Source: Allobogoriella alba (lineage in GTDB: Bacteria; Actinomycetota; Actinomycetes; Actinomycetales; Actinomycetaceae). Taken from it: a stretch of DNA of 64,000 nt. The stretch spans positions 299,253 through 363,252 of the forward strand of contig NZ_JBHTCQ010000004.1 of assembly GCF_042665525.1 (NCBI RefSeq), given 5' to 3'. Positions within the stretch are counted from its first letter, which is position 1. Each line of letters opens with the position of its first letter. Positions 42,471 through 50,265 of this stretch are shown piece by piece. The notes under the pieces are model-generated. The model ran no database searches, was not told the DNA's origin, and saw only the letters and a program-made list of their open reading frames with translations. The position numbers and the translations under genes were made by a program.

Positions 42471-43240
42471 GCGCGGCGGCTTCCGCAGCGCCACCCGCAC
42501 CGGCATCGCCGTGGGGGCGGGTGCTGGCCCAGGCCCGGTTCGAGACCGCCGCGGTGCTGCGCAACGGCGAACAGCTCCTGCTGACCCTCGTGCTGCCGGT
42601 CATCGCGCTGGCAGTCATGACCCGCACAGCGCTCGTCCCGGTCCCGGCCGACCTGCCGCGGCCCACCGCCGCGGTCGCCGGTGTGCTCGCGCTGGCGGTC
42701 GCCTCCCAGCTGACGTCGCAGTCCATCGCACTGGCCTTCGACCGCCGCTGGGGAGTCCTGCGGCTTCTCGCCACGACGCCGCTCGGGCCACGCGGGCTGC
42801 TGCTCGGCCGGCTGGGCGCGGTGCTGATCGTGCTCGGGGTGCAGACCGCCGTCGTCCTCACGGCAGCGGCGGTCCTCGGGTGGCGGCCCGAGCCCGCGCC
42901 CGCGCCGGTGCTCGGCGCCGCCGTCCTGCTCGTCCTGGGCACCGCGACGTTCGTCGGCCTGGCGGTGCTGCTGGGCGGCACGCTGCGGGCGGAGGCCGTG
43001 CTCGCCGTCGCCAACCTGCTGTGGGTGCTGCTCGCCGCCGGGGGCGGGCTGCTCGTCCCGGCCGCCAGCCTGCCGCCGGTGCTCGGCGCCGTCGTGCCGT
43101 TCCTGCCCTCGGGCGCGCTCGGCGAAGGGCTGCGGTCCGTCGCCGCCACGGGCACGGTGCCCCTCGGGCCGGTCCTCGTGCTGCTGGCGTGGACCGGCGT
43201 CGCCGGGTGGCTTGCGGCCCGCTGGTTCCGCTGGGAATGA
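42467..43240 (+). CDS. ABC-2 type transporter permease
   Basis: 257 aa with six predicted membrane helices after a Pro/Ala-rich cytoplasmic N terminus (VLAQARFETAAVLRNGEQLL leads into helix 1). The segment RWGVLRLLATTPLGPRGLLL before helix 3 is the ATPase-contacting loop of ABC-2 permeases. It is translated with the ATPase gene through the GTGA overlap. It ends 4 bp from the stop of the convergent GH65 gene, so no classical terminator can fit between them. Confidence 0.9.
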   Translation: MSAAASAAPPAPASPWGRVLAQARFETAAVLRNGEQLLLTLVLPVIALAVMTRTALVPVPADLPRPTAAVAGVLALAVASQLTSQSIALAFDRRWGVLRLLATTPLGPRGLLLGRLGAVLIVLGVQTAVVLTAAAVLGWRPEPAPAPVLGAAVLLVLGTATFVGLAVLLGGTLRAEAVLAVANLLWVLLAAGGGLLVPAASLPPVLGAVVPFLPSGALGEGLRSVAATGTVPLGPVLVLLAWTGVAGWLAARWFRWE

Positions 43241-43244
43241 GGCC

Positions 43245-45767
43245 TCAGTCGTAGGTCTCCGGCCGCATCACGGCGATGGGCAACGCGTCGTCGTGCACGT
43301 CCGGGACCTTGGCGGTGACCAGGGTGCCGTCCGCACGCCGGGTGCCCTCGAGGTCCTTCGTGCGGGGGGCGCCGATGATGCGGGGGCCCTGGTCCTCCAG
43401 GGGCACGGTCACGGGCGTCGCGGCGGTGACGGTGACCTTCTCGCCGCGCACGTCGAAGGTGACCCGCTCTCCCGTCTCGATCGTGAACGTCACGTCCTGC
43501 TGACGCAGGTCCACCCGCACGCGCGTGTCCTTCACGGTCACCCGGTAGGTCAGGCCGGGCCACAGCTCGGGCAGGCGCGGGTCCATCGAGAGGACACCGT
43601 TCCCGTCGCGCATGCCGCCGAAGCCGTAGACCAGAGCGCTCCAGATGCCGCCCGCAGAGGCGACGTGGACGCCGTCGGAGGTGTTGCCGTGCAGGTCGGC
43701 CAGGTCCACGTAGAGCGACTTGCCGAAGTAGTCGACGGCGAGCTCCTGGTAGCCGACCTCGGCGGCGACGATCGACTGCACCACGCCGGAGAGCGTGGAG
43801 TCGCCGGTGGTCAGCGGGTCGTAGTAGTCGAAGTCGGCACGCTTCTGCTCGGCGGTGAACTCGTGGCCCTGGAGGAAGAGGGCCAGGACCACGTCGGCCT
43901 GCTTGAGGACCTGGAACCGGTAGATGACCAGCGGGTGGTAGTAGAGCAGCAGCGGCCGGTTGTCCTTCGGCGTGCCGTCGAGGTCCCAGACCTCCTTCTC
44001 GAGGAACTGGGCGTCCTGGGGGTGGATGCCGACGCGTTCGTCGAAGGGGATGTAGAGGTTGTCCGCGGCCCGCAGCCAGTCGGCGATCTCCTCCTCGCGC
44101 AGGCCCAGCCGCTTGACCATCGCCCGGTGCGCGGCCGGGTCGTTCTCCTGGAGGTTCCGCACCGCGGAGGCGGCCGCGCGGAGGTTGTAGCGGGCCATCA
44201 CGTTCGTGTACAGGTTGTCGTTCACGACGGTCGTGTACTCGTCGGGACCGGTGACCCCGTGGATGTGGAAGGTCCCGGCGCCGTTGCCGCGCCAGAACCC
44301 GAGGTCCCGCCACAGTCGCGCCGTCTCCACCAGCAGGTCGATGGCCTCCCGGGCGAGGAAGTCCACGTCGCCGGTGGCCGCGACGTACTGGCACAGCGCG
44401 TAGGCGATGTCGGCGTCGATGTGGTACTGCGCGGTGCCGGCGGCGTAGTAGGCCGAGGCCTCCTCGCCGTTGATGGTGCGCCACGGGAAGAGGGCGCCCT
44501 TCTGGTTCAGCTCGTGCGCCCGGCGGCGGGCGGCGTCCAGCATGGTGTACCGGAAGCGCAGCGCGTTCCGTGCCGCGCGCGGCATCGTGTACGTGAGGAA
44601 CGGCAGGACGTAGACCTCGCTGTCCCAGAAGTAGTGGCCGCTGTAGCCCGAGCCGCTGACTCCCTTCGCGGGGATCCCCGAGCCCTCGGCACGTGCCGAG
44701 GCCTGCGCCACCTGGAAGAGGTTCCACCGCACGGCCTGCTGGGCGGCCGGCTGCTCGGGCAGCACGACGTCGCAGCGCGCCCAGTAGTCGGCGAGCCAGG
44801 CGCGCTGGGCCTCGACGTAGGTCTCGATCCCGTCGTGGGCGACCCGGTCGAGCGTGCGCCGGCAGCGGTCCACCAGCTCGCGGGAGGGCACACCGCGCGA
44901 GGTGTGGTACGAGACGACCTTGGTGATGCGGATCGGCTGGTTCTTGCGGGCCCGCACCCGTACGACGTGCTTCGCGAGGTCCTCCTCGACGAAGCCCAGC
45001 TCCTCCATCTCGTTGGCCGTCTCGACGGTGTGGTCGGCGGCGACCGCGAGCGTCATGCCCGAGTTCTGGCACGTGAACCCGAGCACGTACCGACCGTCCC
45101 CCTCCCACTGGGTCTGAGGCAGCAGGACGCGCTCGTGGAGGTGCTCGGCGCGCCGCGGGTCGAACCGGGTGCCGAGGGCCGCGCTGCGCACGTGGTACTC
45201 GTCGCTGCCGTCCTGCCGGTTGAGGATCTGGCTCGAGACGGTCACCGGGGCGTCCGCGTCCAGGAGCGTGATCTCGTACGTCATGATCGCGAGGTGCCGC
45301 TCGGTGATGGACACCATGCGGCTGGACTTCAGGCGCACGTGCTTGCCGGCCGGGGTGCGCCAGTCGACGGTGCGGGTCAGGATGCCGTCGCGGAAGTCCA
45401 GGACCCGTTCGTAGGCGGGCAGGTCCGCCACGGGCAGCAGGAGCGGCTCGTCGTCGACGTAGAGCCGCATGATCTTCGCGTCCGGGGCGTTGACGATCGT
45501 CTGCCCGATCCGGGCGAACCCGTAGGCCTCCTCCGCGTGGCGGATGGGCCACGTCTCGTGGAAGCCGTTGATGAAGGTGCCGTGGCTGAAGCTCTCCCGG
45601 CCCTCCTCGACGTTGCCGCGCATGCCGAGGTAGCCGTTCCCGACGGCAAACAGCGTCTCCGTCTTGCCCTGGTCGTCGGCGCTGAACGCGGTCTCGCGCA
45701 GCGCCCACTCGTCGATCGGGAACCGGTCCCGGTCGAGGTAGGTGGGCAGGCCGAACTCGTCCTTCAC
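43245..45767 (-). CDS. Glycoside hydrolase family 65 (disaccharide phosphorylase type)
   Basis: 840 aa cytoplasmic enzyme. The N-terminal beta-sandwich opens with ETLFAVGNGYLGMRGN. The (alpha/alpha)6 barrel has the phosphate/substrate loop YSGHYFWDSEVYVLPFLTY and ALFPWRTINGEE. The general acid is Glu510 in HGVTGPDEYT. GH65 enzymes phosphorolyse maltose, trehalose, kojibiose or nigerose to beta-glucose-1-phosphate plus glucose; which one is unresolved. The next upstream gene, beta-phosphoglucomutase, converts that product to glucose-6-phosphate. GTG start overlaps that gene's stop (GTGA). Confidence 0.93.
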   Translation of the reverse strand: MKDEFGLPTYLDRDRFPIDEWALRETAFSADDQGKTETLFAVGNGYLGMRGNVEEGRESFSHGTFINGFHETWPIRHAEEAYGFARIGQTIVNAPDAKIMRLYVDDEPLLLPVADLPAYERVLDFRDGILTRTVDWRTPAGKHVRLKSSRMVSITERHLAIMTYEITLLDADAPVTVSSQILNRQDGSDEYHVRSAALGTRFDPRRAEHLHERVLLPQTQWEGDGRYVLGFTCQNSGMTLAVAADHTVETANEMEELGFVEEDLAKHVVRVRARKNQPIRITKVVSYHTSRGVPSRELVDRCRRTLDRVAHDGIETYVEAQRAWLADYWARCDVVLPEQPAAQQAVRWNLFQVAQASARAEGSGIPAKGVSGSGYSGHYFWDSEVYVLPFLTYTMPRAARNALRFRYTMLDAARRRAHELNQKGALFPWRTINGEEASAYYAAGTAQYHIDADIAYALCQYVAATGDVDFLAREAIDLLVETARLWRDLGFWRGNGAGTFHIHGVTGPDEYTTVVNDNLYTNVMARYNLRAAASAVRNLQENDPAAHRAMVKRLGLREEEIADWLRAADNLYIPFDERVGIHPQDAQFLEKEVWDLDGTPKDNRPLLLYYHPLVIYRFQVLKQADVVLALFLQGHEFTAEQKRADFDYYDPLTTGDSTLSGVVQSIVAAEVGYQELAVDYFGKSLYVDLADLHGNTSDGVHVASAGGIWSALVYGFGGMRDGNGVLSMDPRLPELWPGLTYRVTVKDTRVRVDLRQQDVTFTIETGERVTFDVRGEKVTVTAATPVTVPLEDQGPRIIGAPRTKDLEGTRRADGTLVTAKVPDVHDDALPIAVMRPETYD

Positions 45768-46534
45768 TGGGCGTCCTCCGGTGACGTCGGGGCCGGTGTC
45801 TCTGGGGGCAGCAGCTCGGCGAGGTCGGTGACGACGACGCCTGCCCCGGCGGCGAGCAGCGCGTCGGCTCCGACCCCGCGGTCGACGCCGACGACGAGGC
45901 CGAAGGCGCCCGCCTTGCCGGCCGTCACGCCGGAGAGTGCGTCCTCCACGACGGCGGAGCGCCCGGGCGGGACGCCGAGCTCGTCGGCGGCGTGGCGGAA
46001 GGTGTCGGGCTCCGGTTTGCCCGGCAGGCCCAGCTCGGCGGCGACCGCGCCGTCGACGACGACGTCGAAGCGGTCCGCGATGCCGGCCGCCGCGAGCACC
46101 GCCGGGGCGTTCTTGGAGCTGGAGACGACGGCGACGGACCGTCCACCGGCGAGCAGCGCGTCGACGAGGCGCACCGAGCCGGGGTACGCGACGACACCCT
46201 CCGTGGCGAGGACGGTGTTGAACTCCTCGTTCTTGCGGTTCCCGAGACCGCAGACGGTCTCGACGTCCGGAGCGTCGGAGGGGTCGCCGTCGGGCAGTGT
46301 GATCCCGCGGGCGGCCAACAGGGTGCGGACTCCCTCGTAGCGGGGGCGACCGTCGATGTGGGCGAAGTAGTCGGCGTCGGTGTACGGCGCGGCACCACGG
46401 GCCTCGAGATAGGGCGTGAAGAGCCGCGACCACGCGCGCATGTGCACCTCGGCGGTCGGGGTGAGGACCCCGTCGAGGTCGAACAGGACGGCGTCGATCT
46501 CCTCGAGGATGCCGGTGGTCGCGGGCGACGTCAT
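45764..46534 (-). CDS. pgmB: Beta-phosphoglucomutase (HAD family)
   Basis: 256 aa. The HAD nucleophile motif is AVLFDLDGVLTPTAEVHMRA with the catalytic Asp pair, followed by the cap residues RYEGVRTLLAARG, the SSSK motif VAVVSSSKN and the final Asp cluster VVEDALSGV. It interconverts beta-glucose-1-phosphate and glucose-6-phosphate and is the usual partner of GH65 phosphorylases. First gene of the two-gene unit; divergent from ctaA. Confidence 0.88.
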   Translation of the reverse strand: MTSPATTGILEEIDAVLFDLDGVLTPTAEVHMRAWSRLFTPYLEARGAAPYTDADYFAHIDGRPRYEGVRTLLAARGITLPDGDPSDAPDVETVCGLGNRKNEEFNTVLATEGVVAYPGSVRLVDALLAGGRSVAVVSSSKNAPAVLAAAGIADRFDVVVDGAVAAELGLPGKPEPDTFRHAADELGVPPGRSAVVEDALSGVTAGKAGAFGLVVGVDRGVGADALLAAGAGVVVTDLAELLPPETPAPTSPEDAQ

Positions 46535-46688
46535 GCGGCTCTCTCCCTGCTGTGCGGCCAGGTCGCGGACCAAGGTAGTGCTCCGGCGGCACCCGTGGCG
46601 AAGGTGGACGGCGCCAGGGGTGTCGTGGTGTGCGTGAGGTGTGACACGTGCAGGTCGCCGACGGTCACTCGCGCGAGGGCCGGCCACG

Positions 46689-46694
46689 TACGCT
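46689..46694 (+). promoter_or_regulatory. -10 box (TACGCT) of ctaA, leaderless start
   Basis: TACGCT fits TANNNT and ends 6 bases before the ctaA GTG at 46701; no ribosome site lies between. Confidence 0.5.
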
Positions 46695-46700
46695 GGAGCG

Positions 46701-47669
46701 GTGAGCACGACCGCCGGACCGCGCCCCGGCCTGCCGACCGCCGGCGCGGGTGAGGGCGCCCGCCCGGCGGGTCCGGGTGACCGGGCCGACCGGGTGACGT
46801 CGGGGCTGGCCGTGGCGAACCTCGTCGCACAGCTCGCCATCATCGCCACCGGCGGCGCCGTGCGGCTGACCGGCTCCGGGCTGGGGTGCTCCACGTGGCC
46901 GATGTGCGAGCCGGGCTCGTTCACTCCCGTCTTCCACGAGGCGACGTCGATCCATCCGTACGTCGAGTTCGGGAACCGGACGATGACCGGCGTGCTGTCC
47001 GTCGTGGCGCTGGCCCTCATCTGGGCGCTGTACCGGCGCGAGCCGGTGCGGCACCGACGGGTGCGGCACCTCGGCTGGGCGGTGCTGGCCGGGATCGGGC
47101 TGCAGGCCGTGGTCGGCGGGATGAGCGTCTGGTACGACCTGCATCCCGCCATCGTCGGCTCGCACATGCTGTTCTCGCTCGGCCTGGTCGCCGTGTCCGC
47201 GTACCTGCTGGTCCGGCTCCGCCGCCCGGACGCGCCGGCCGAACCTCTGCTCGACGGCGCCGCGCGCGCCCTGCCGTGGCTGCTCGCCGCGGTGAGCCTC
47301 GCCGTCGTCGTGCTCGGCACGGTGGTCACGGGGGCCGGACCGCACTCCGGGGACGCCGAGGTGGGCTACCGGTACGCGGTCGATCCGGCGGCCGCCGCTC
47401 GCTGGCACGGTGCCAGCGTGTGGCTGTTCCTCGCGGTGCTCGCGGTACTCGGGGTGCGACTGCTGCGGACGCGGGACAGGACCCTCGCGACGGCCCGGAA
47501 GGGCTGGTGGCTGCTGCTGGCCGCGACGCTGGCGAACGGCGCGATCGGGTACGTCCAGTACCTCACCGGGCTCCCCGAGCTGCTGGTGGGACTGCACATG
47601 GTCGGTGCCGGGCTCGTGGTCGCCGCCGCGACCCTGACGTGCAGCGGGCTGTACGTGCGCCGTCCCTGA
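46701..47669 (+). CDS. ctaA: Heme A synthase
   Basis: 322 aa with eight predicted membrane helices in two four-helix bundles. Heme-ligand histidines appear in HPYVEFGNR, VGSHMLFSL, ARWHGASVWLF and LVGLHMVGAG. The conserved Cys pair in TGSGLGCSTWPMCEPGS sits in the first loop. It oxidises heme O to heme A for cytochrome aa3 oxidase, matching the SURF1 gene at 21.9 kb. The N-terminal 30 residues are disordered and precede the first helix. Leaderless GTG start. The stop is 3 bp from the convergent small membrane protein gene. Confidence 0.95.
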   Translation: MSTTAGPRPGLPTAGAGEGARPAGPGDRADRVTSGLAVANLVAQLAIIATGGAVRLTGSGLGCSTWPMCEPGSFTPVFHEATSIHPYVEFGNRTMTGVLSVVALALIWALYRREPVRHRRVRHLGWAVLAGIGLQAVVGGMSVWYDLHPAIVGSHMLFSLGLVAVSAYLLVRLRRPDAPAEPLLDGAARALPWLLAAVSLAVVVLGTVVTGAGPHSGDAEVGYRYAVDPAAAARWHGASVWLFLAVLAVLGVRLLRTRDRTLATARKGWWLLLAATLANGAIGYVQYLTGLPELLVGLHMVGAGLVVAAATLTCSGLYVRRP

Positions 47670-47672
47670 CGC

Positions 47673-48020
47673 TCAGGCCCGCGCGAAGCCGGCGGTCCCC
47701 CAGAGCAGCACGACGACCGCAAGGGCCACTCCCACGAGCGCGGCGAGCAGCAGACGGGACCGTGCGGGCCGGAGCCACGGCGGGATCGCGAGGGCGGCGA
47801 ACCACAGCAGCCCGGCGAAGACGCTCGCGAGGGTCGCGAGCACCTCGTCGGGGTCCGAGACGAGGCCGTAGCCGCCACCGCTGCAGCCGCTGATGCCGCA
47901 CCACGCGATCGTGGTCACCACGAGGAGGTAGAACGAGGCGACGCCGGCCAGCGGGACGGTCAGGAGCAGGAACCACGAGGCTCGTCTGCGGGTCAGCGCG
48001 AGTCTCTCCCCCTGTGCCAT
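47673..48020 (-). CDS. Small membrane protein (115 aa)
   Basis: 115 aa with three hydrophobic helices (about 13-33, 57-78, 90-110). The first loop holds two Cys in CGISGCSGGGYG, which could form a disulfide outside the cell. I do not recognise the family. An ATG and normal codon usage support it. Its neighbours are ctaA (convergent) and a TetR gene 28 bp upstream on the same strand; a functional link to either is not shown. Confidence 0.65.
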   Translation of the reverse strand: MAQGERLALTRRRASWFLLLTVPLAGVASFYLLVVTTIAWCGISGCSGGGYGLVSDPDEVLATLASVFAGLLWFAALAIPPWLRPARSRLLLAALVGVALAVVVLLWGTAGFARA

Positions 48021-48048
48021 GGTCCGCAGCCTATTGGGGCGGGTCGGG

Positions 48049-48621
48049 CTACCGGCCGCTCGCCGTGAGGTCCAGCCGCCGGAACAGGTCCTCCAGGGCG
48101 CGGCGAACCGCGTCCTGGGGCGTCCCGTGCCGACGGAAGGCCCACACGGTCAGGGCGCCCTGCCAGTGCGCGATGGTCAGCTCGCCCAGGCCGGCTGCGT
48201 CACCGGCCTGCGCGGCGAGCCGGCGCTCGATGGCCGCGCCGAGGGCGTCGAGCCACCTCCGGCCACGTTCGCGCAGCACGGGGTCGCGGAGGTCCTCGCG
48301 CAGCAGGAGGAGCTGGTCGGGGTAGTCCACCGGGTCGTACTGGGCACTGAGCCGCACGAGCAGGTCGATGACCCCGGCCGGCCCGTGGGGCGCCTCGCCG
48401 TCGGCGGCGTCCGTGTCGGCGTCCAGGCGGTCCCAGGCCTGGGACAGCGCGGCACGCAGCAGCGCGGCCTTGGTGCCGAACCGTTGCACGACGGTCGACG
48501 CGGCGAGTCCGGCGCGCGGGGCGACCGCCTGGAACGTCACGGCTTCCGGGCCGCCCTGCCGCACGACCAGCAGGACGGCGTCGAGCAGGTCCTCGTCGGA
48601 GATCGTCTTCTTGCGTGGCAT
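48049..48621 (-). CDS. TetR-family transcriptional regulator
   Basis: 190 aa. The HTH spans about 10-55 (SDEDLLDAVLLVVRQGGPEA, then APRAGLAASTVVQRFGTKAA), with Gln-Arg-Phe replacing the usual Tyr-x-x-Phe region. The C-terminal ligand domain contains DPVDYPDQLLLL and is all helical. Start at MPRKKTI, since the upstream extension is not TetR-like. It is divergent from an SDR gene across 62 bp containing direct repeats, so the SDR gene is the probable target. Confidence 0.88.
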   Translation of the reverse strand: MPRKKTISDEDLLDAVLLVVRQGGPEAVTFQAVAPRAGLAASTVVQRFGTKAALLRAALSQAWDRLDADTDAADGEAPHGPAGVIDLLVRLSAQYDPVDYPDQLLLLREDLRDPVLRERGRRWLDALGAAIERRLAAQAGDAAGLGELTIAHWQGALTVWAFRRHGTPQDAVRRALEDLFRRLDLTASGR

Positions 48622-48634
48622 GGCGGCGACGAGT

Positions 48635-48659
48635 ATAAACGAACACTCAGTCATAAACG
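48635..48659. promoter_or_regulatory. Direct repeats between TetR and SDR genes
   Basis: ATAAACG occurs twice on the plus strand 18 bp apart, in the only AT-rich part of the 62-bp divergent gap. The spacing and place fit a TetR operator overlapping both promoters, although the repeats are direct rather than inverted. Confidence 0.35.
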
Positions 48660-48683
48660 TGCGGAGCGACGAGGGCGAGGGTG

Positions 48684-49619
48684 ATGGGAACACTCACCGG
48701 GAAGGTGGCACTGGTCGCCGGGGCTACGCGAGGGGCCGGGCGGGGCATCGCGATCGAGCTCGGTGCCGCCGGTGCCCACGTCTACGTCACCGGTCGCACC
48801 ACCCGCGGGCGGCAGTCCGAGTACCGCCGCCCCGAGACGATCGAGGAGACCGCCGAGCTGGTGGAACAGGCGGGCGGCACGGCAACCGCGCTCGCCGTCG
48901 ACCACCTCGACGCCGACCAGGTGGCCGAGCTGGTCGGGCGGATCGAGCGCGACTCGGGACGGCTCGACGTGCTGGTCAACGACATCTGGGGCGGCGAGCT
49001 GCTCACCGAGTGGGAGACACCGGTCTGGGAGCACTCGCTCGACGGCGGGCTCCGTCTCCTCCGGCTCGCGGTCGACACCCACCTGATCACCAGCCACCAC
49101 GCTCTCCCGCTGCTGATCCGCCGGCCGGGCGGGCTGCTCGTCGAGATGACCGACGGCACCCTCGACTACAACGCCACCACGTACCGGCTCTCGACGTTCT
49201 ACGACCTCGCCAAGTGGTCGGTCATCCGGCTGGCATGGGCCCAGGGGCACGAGCTGGCGCCGCACGGCGGCACGGCGGTCGCCCTCACGCCGGGCTGGCT
49301 CCGGTCGGAGATGATGCTGGACAGCTACGGGGTCACCGAGGAGACCTGGCGGGACGTGCTCGGCCGGCCCGCCGAGCCGCCCTACCCCGATCCCGGACAC
49401 TTCGGCATCTCCGAGACCCCGCGGTTCGTCGGGCGGGCGGTCGCCGCCCTCGCCGGGGACCCGGACGTCGCGCGCTGGAACCAGGCGTCGCTCTCCTCGG
49501 GAAAGCTCGCCCGCGAGTACGGGTTCACCGACCTCGACGGCAGCGCGCCGGACGCCTGGCGCTACATCGTCGAGGTGCAGGACGCCGGGAAGGCTCCGGA
49601 CACCGCCGCCTACCGCTGA
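48684..49619 (+). CDS. Short-chain dehydrogenase/reductase
   Basis: 311 aa. The Rossmann motif is VAGATRGAGRGIAIELGAAG, the NADP-binding RTTRGRQSEY follows, LDVLVNDIWGGE replaces the usual NNAG, and the catalytic pair is FYDLAKWSVIRLA (Tyr-x3-Lys). A long C-terminal part (about 235-311) with WNQASLSSGKLAREYGFTDL is typical of the group. It should reduce or oxidise a ketone or alcohol with NAD(P)H. ATG chosen over the GTG one codon earlier because of the GAGG ribosome site. Divergent from a TetR gene, so likely inducible by an inhibitory compound. Confidence 0.85.
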   Translation: MGTLTGKVALVAGATRGAGRGIAIELGAAGAHVYVTGRTTRGRQSEYRRPETIEETAELVEQAGGTATALAVDHLDADQVAELVGRIERDSGRLDVLVNDIWGGELLTEWETPVWEHSLDGGLRLLRLAVDTHLITSHHALPLLIRRPGGLLVEMTDGTLDYNATTYRLSTFYDLAKWSVIRLAWAQGHELAPHGGTAVALTPGWLRSEMMLDSYGVTEETWRDVLGRPAEPPYPDPGHFGISETPRFVGRAVAALAGDPDVARWNQASLSSGKLAREYGFTDLDGSAPDAWRYIVEVQDAGKAPDTAAYR

Positions 49620-49632
49620 GCGCCCGTCGCAG

Positions 49633-50265
49633 TCACCGCAACCAGGCGGCGTCGACACCGCGCAGCGGCGCCCAGTCCTGGGCACGGGCGCTGGCGGTCG
49701 CGAGGATCCCGACGACGGTCGCCGGGTTGTGGATGCGGCCGGCGTGCACGGCGGCCACCGCCTCGTCGAGCGGCACCCACACGAGTTCCATGTCGCGCTC
49801 CTCGTCGGTGCGTTCGTGGCGCTCGTGGTCCTCGACGTCGCTCACGTCCCGCGCGAGGTAGACCCGCACGGACTCGTCGGACCCGCCCGGTGAGGTGAAG
49901 AAGTCCACCAGGACGTCCCAGGTGGCGGCGCGGAGGTCCGCCTCCTCCCCCAGCTCCCGCCGGGCGGCGGGCAGCGGGTCCTCGCCGTCCACGTCGAGCA
50001 GGCCGGCCGGGATCTCCCACAGCACGACGCGGGCCGGGTGGCGGTACTGGTTCAGCAGGAGGACCTCCTCCCGGCCCGGCTCGCCGCGCAGCGCGACGAC
50101 GGCCACCGCGCCGGGGTGGTCGAGGTACTCGCGGACCACGGGCGCGCCGTCGTCGGGCGCGAGCAGGACCTCGTCCGCGACGAGGTCCATGACGCGGCCC
50201 CGGTGCACCCGGCGCGAGGCCAGGACCTGCCGGCCCGTGTCCTTGACGTCGGAGAGCTCGCTCAC
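49633..50265 (-). CDS. NUDIX hydrolase, ADP-ribose pyrophosphatase type
   Basis: 210 aa. The Nudix box reads GLLDVDGEDPLP then AARRELGEEADL, with the RE-x2-EE core intact and the last Gly replaced by Asp. The substrate loop YRHPARVVLWEIPAGLL marks the ADP-sugar group, and RTDEERDMELVWVPL lies on the C-terminal side. It probably hydrolyses ADP-ribose or related ADP-sugars. The same pairing with pyrG is seen in mycobacteria (Rv1699/Rv1700). GTG start overlaps the pyrG stop. Confidence 0.88.
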   Translation of the reverse strand: MSELSDVKDTGRQVLASRRVHRGRVMDLVADEVLLAPDDGAPVVREYLDHPGAVAVVALRGEPGREEVLLLNQYRHPARVVLWEIPAGLLDVDGEDPLPAARRELGEEADLRAATWDVLVDFFTSPGGSDESVRVYLARDVSDVEDHERHERTDEERDMELVWVPLDEAVAAVHAGRIHNPATVVGILATASARAQDWAPLRGVDAAWLR

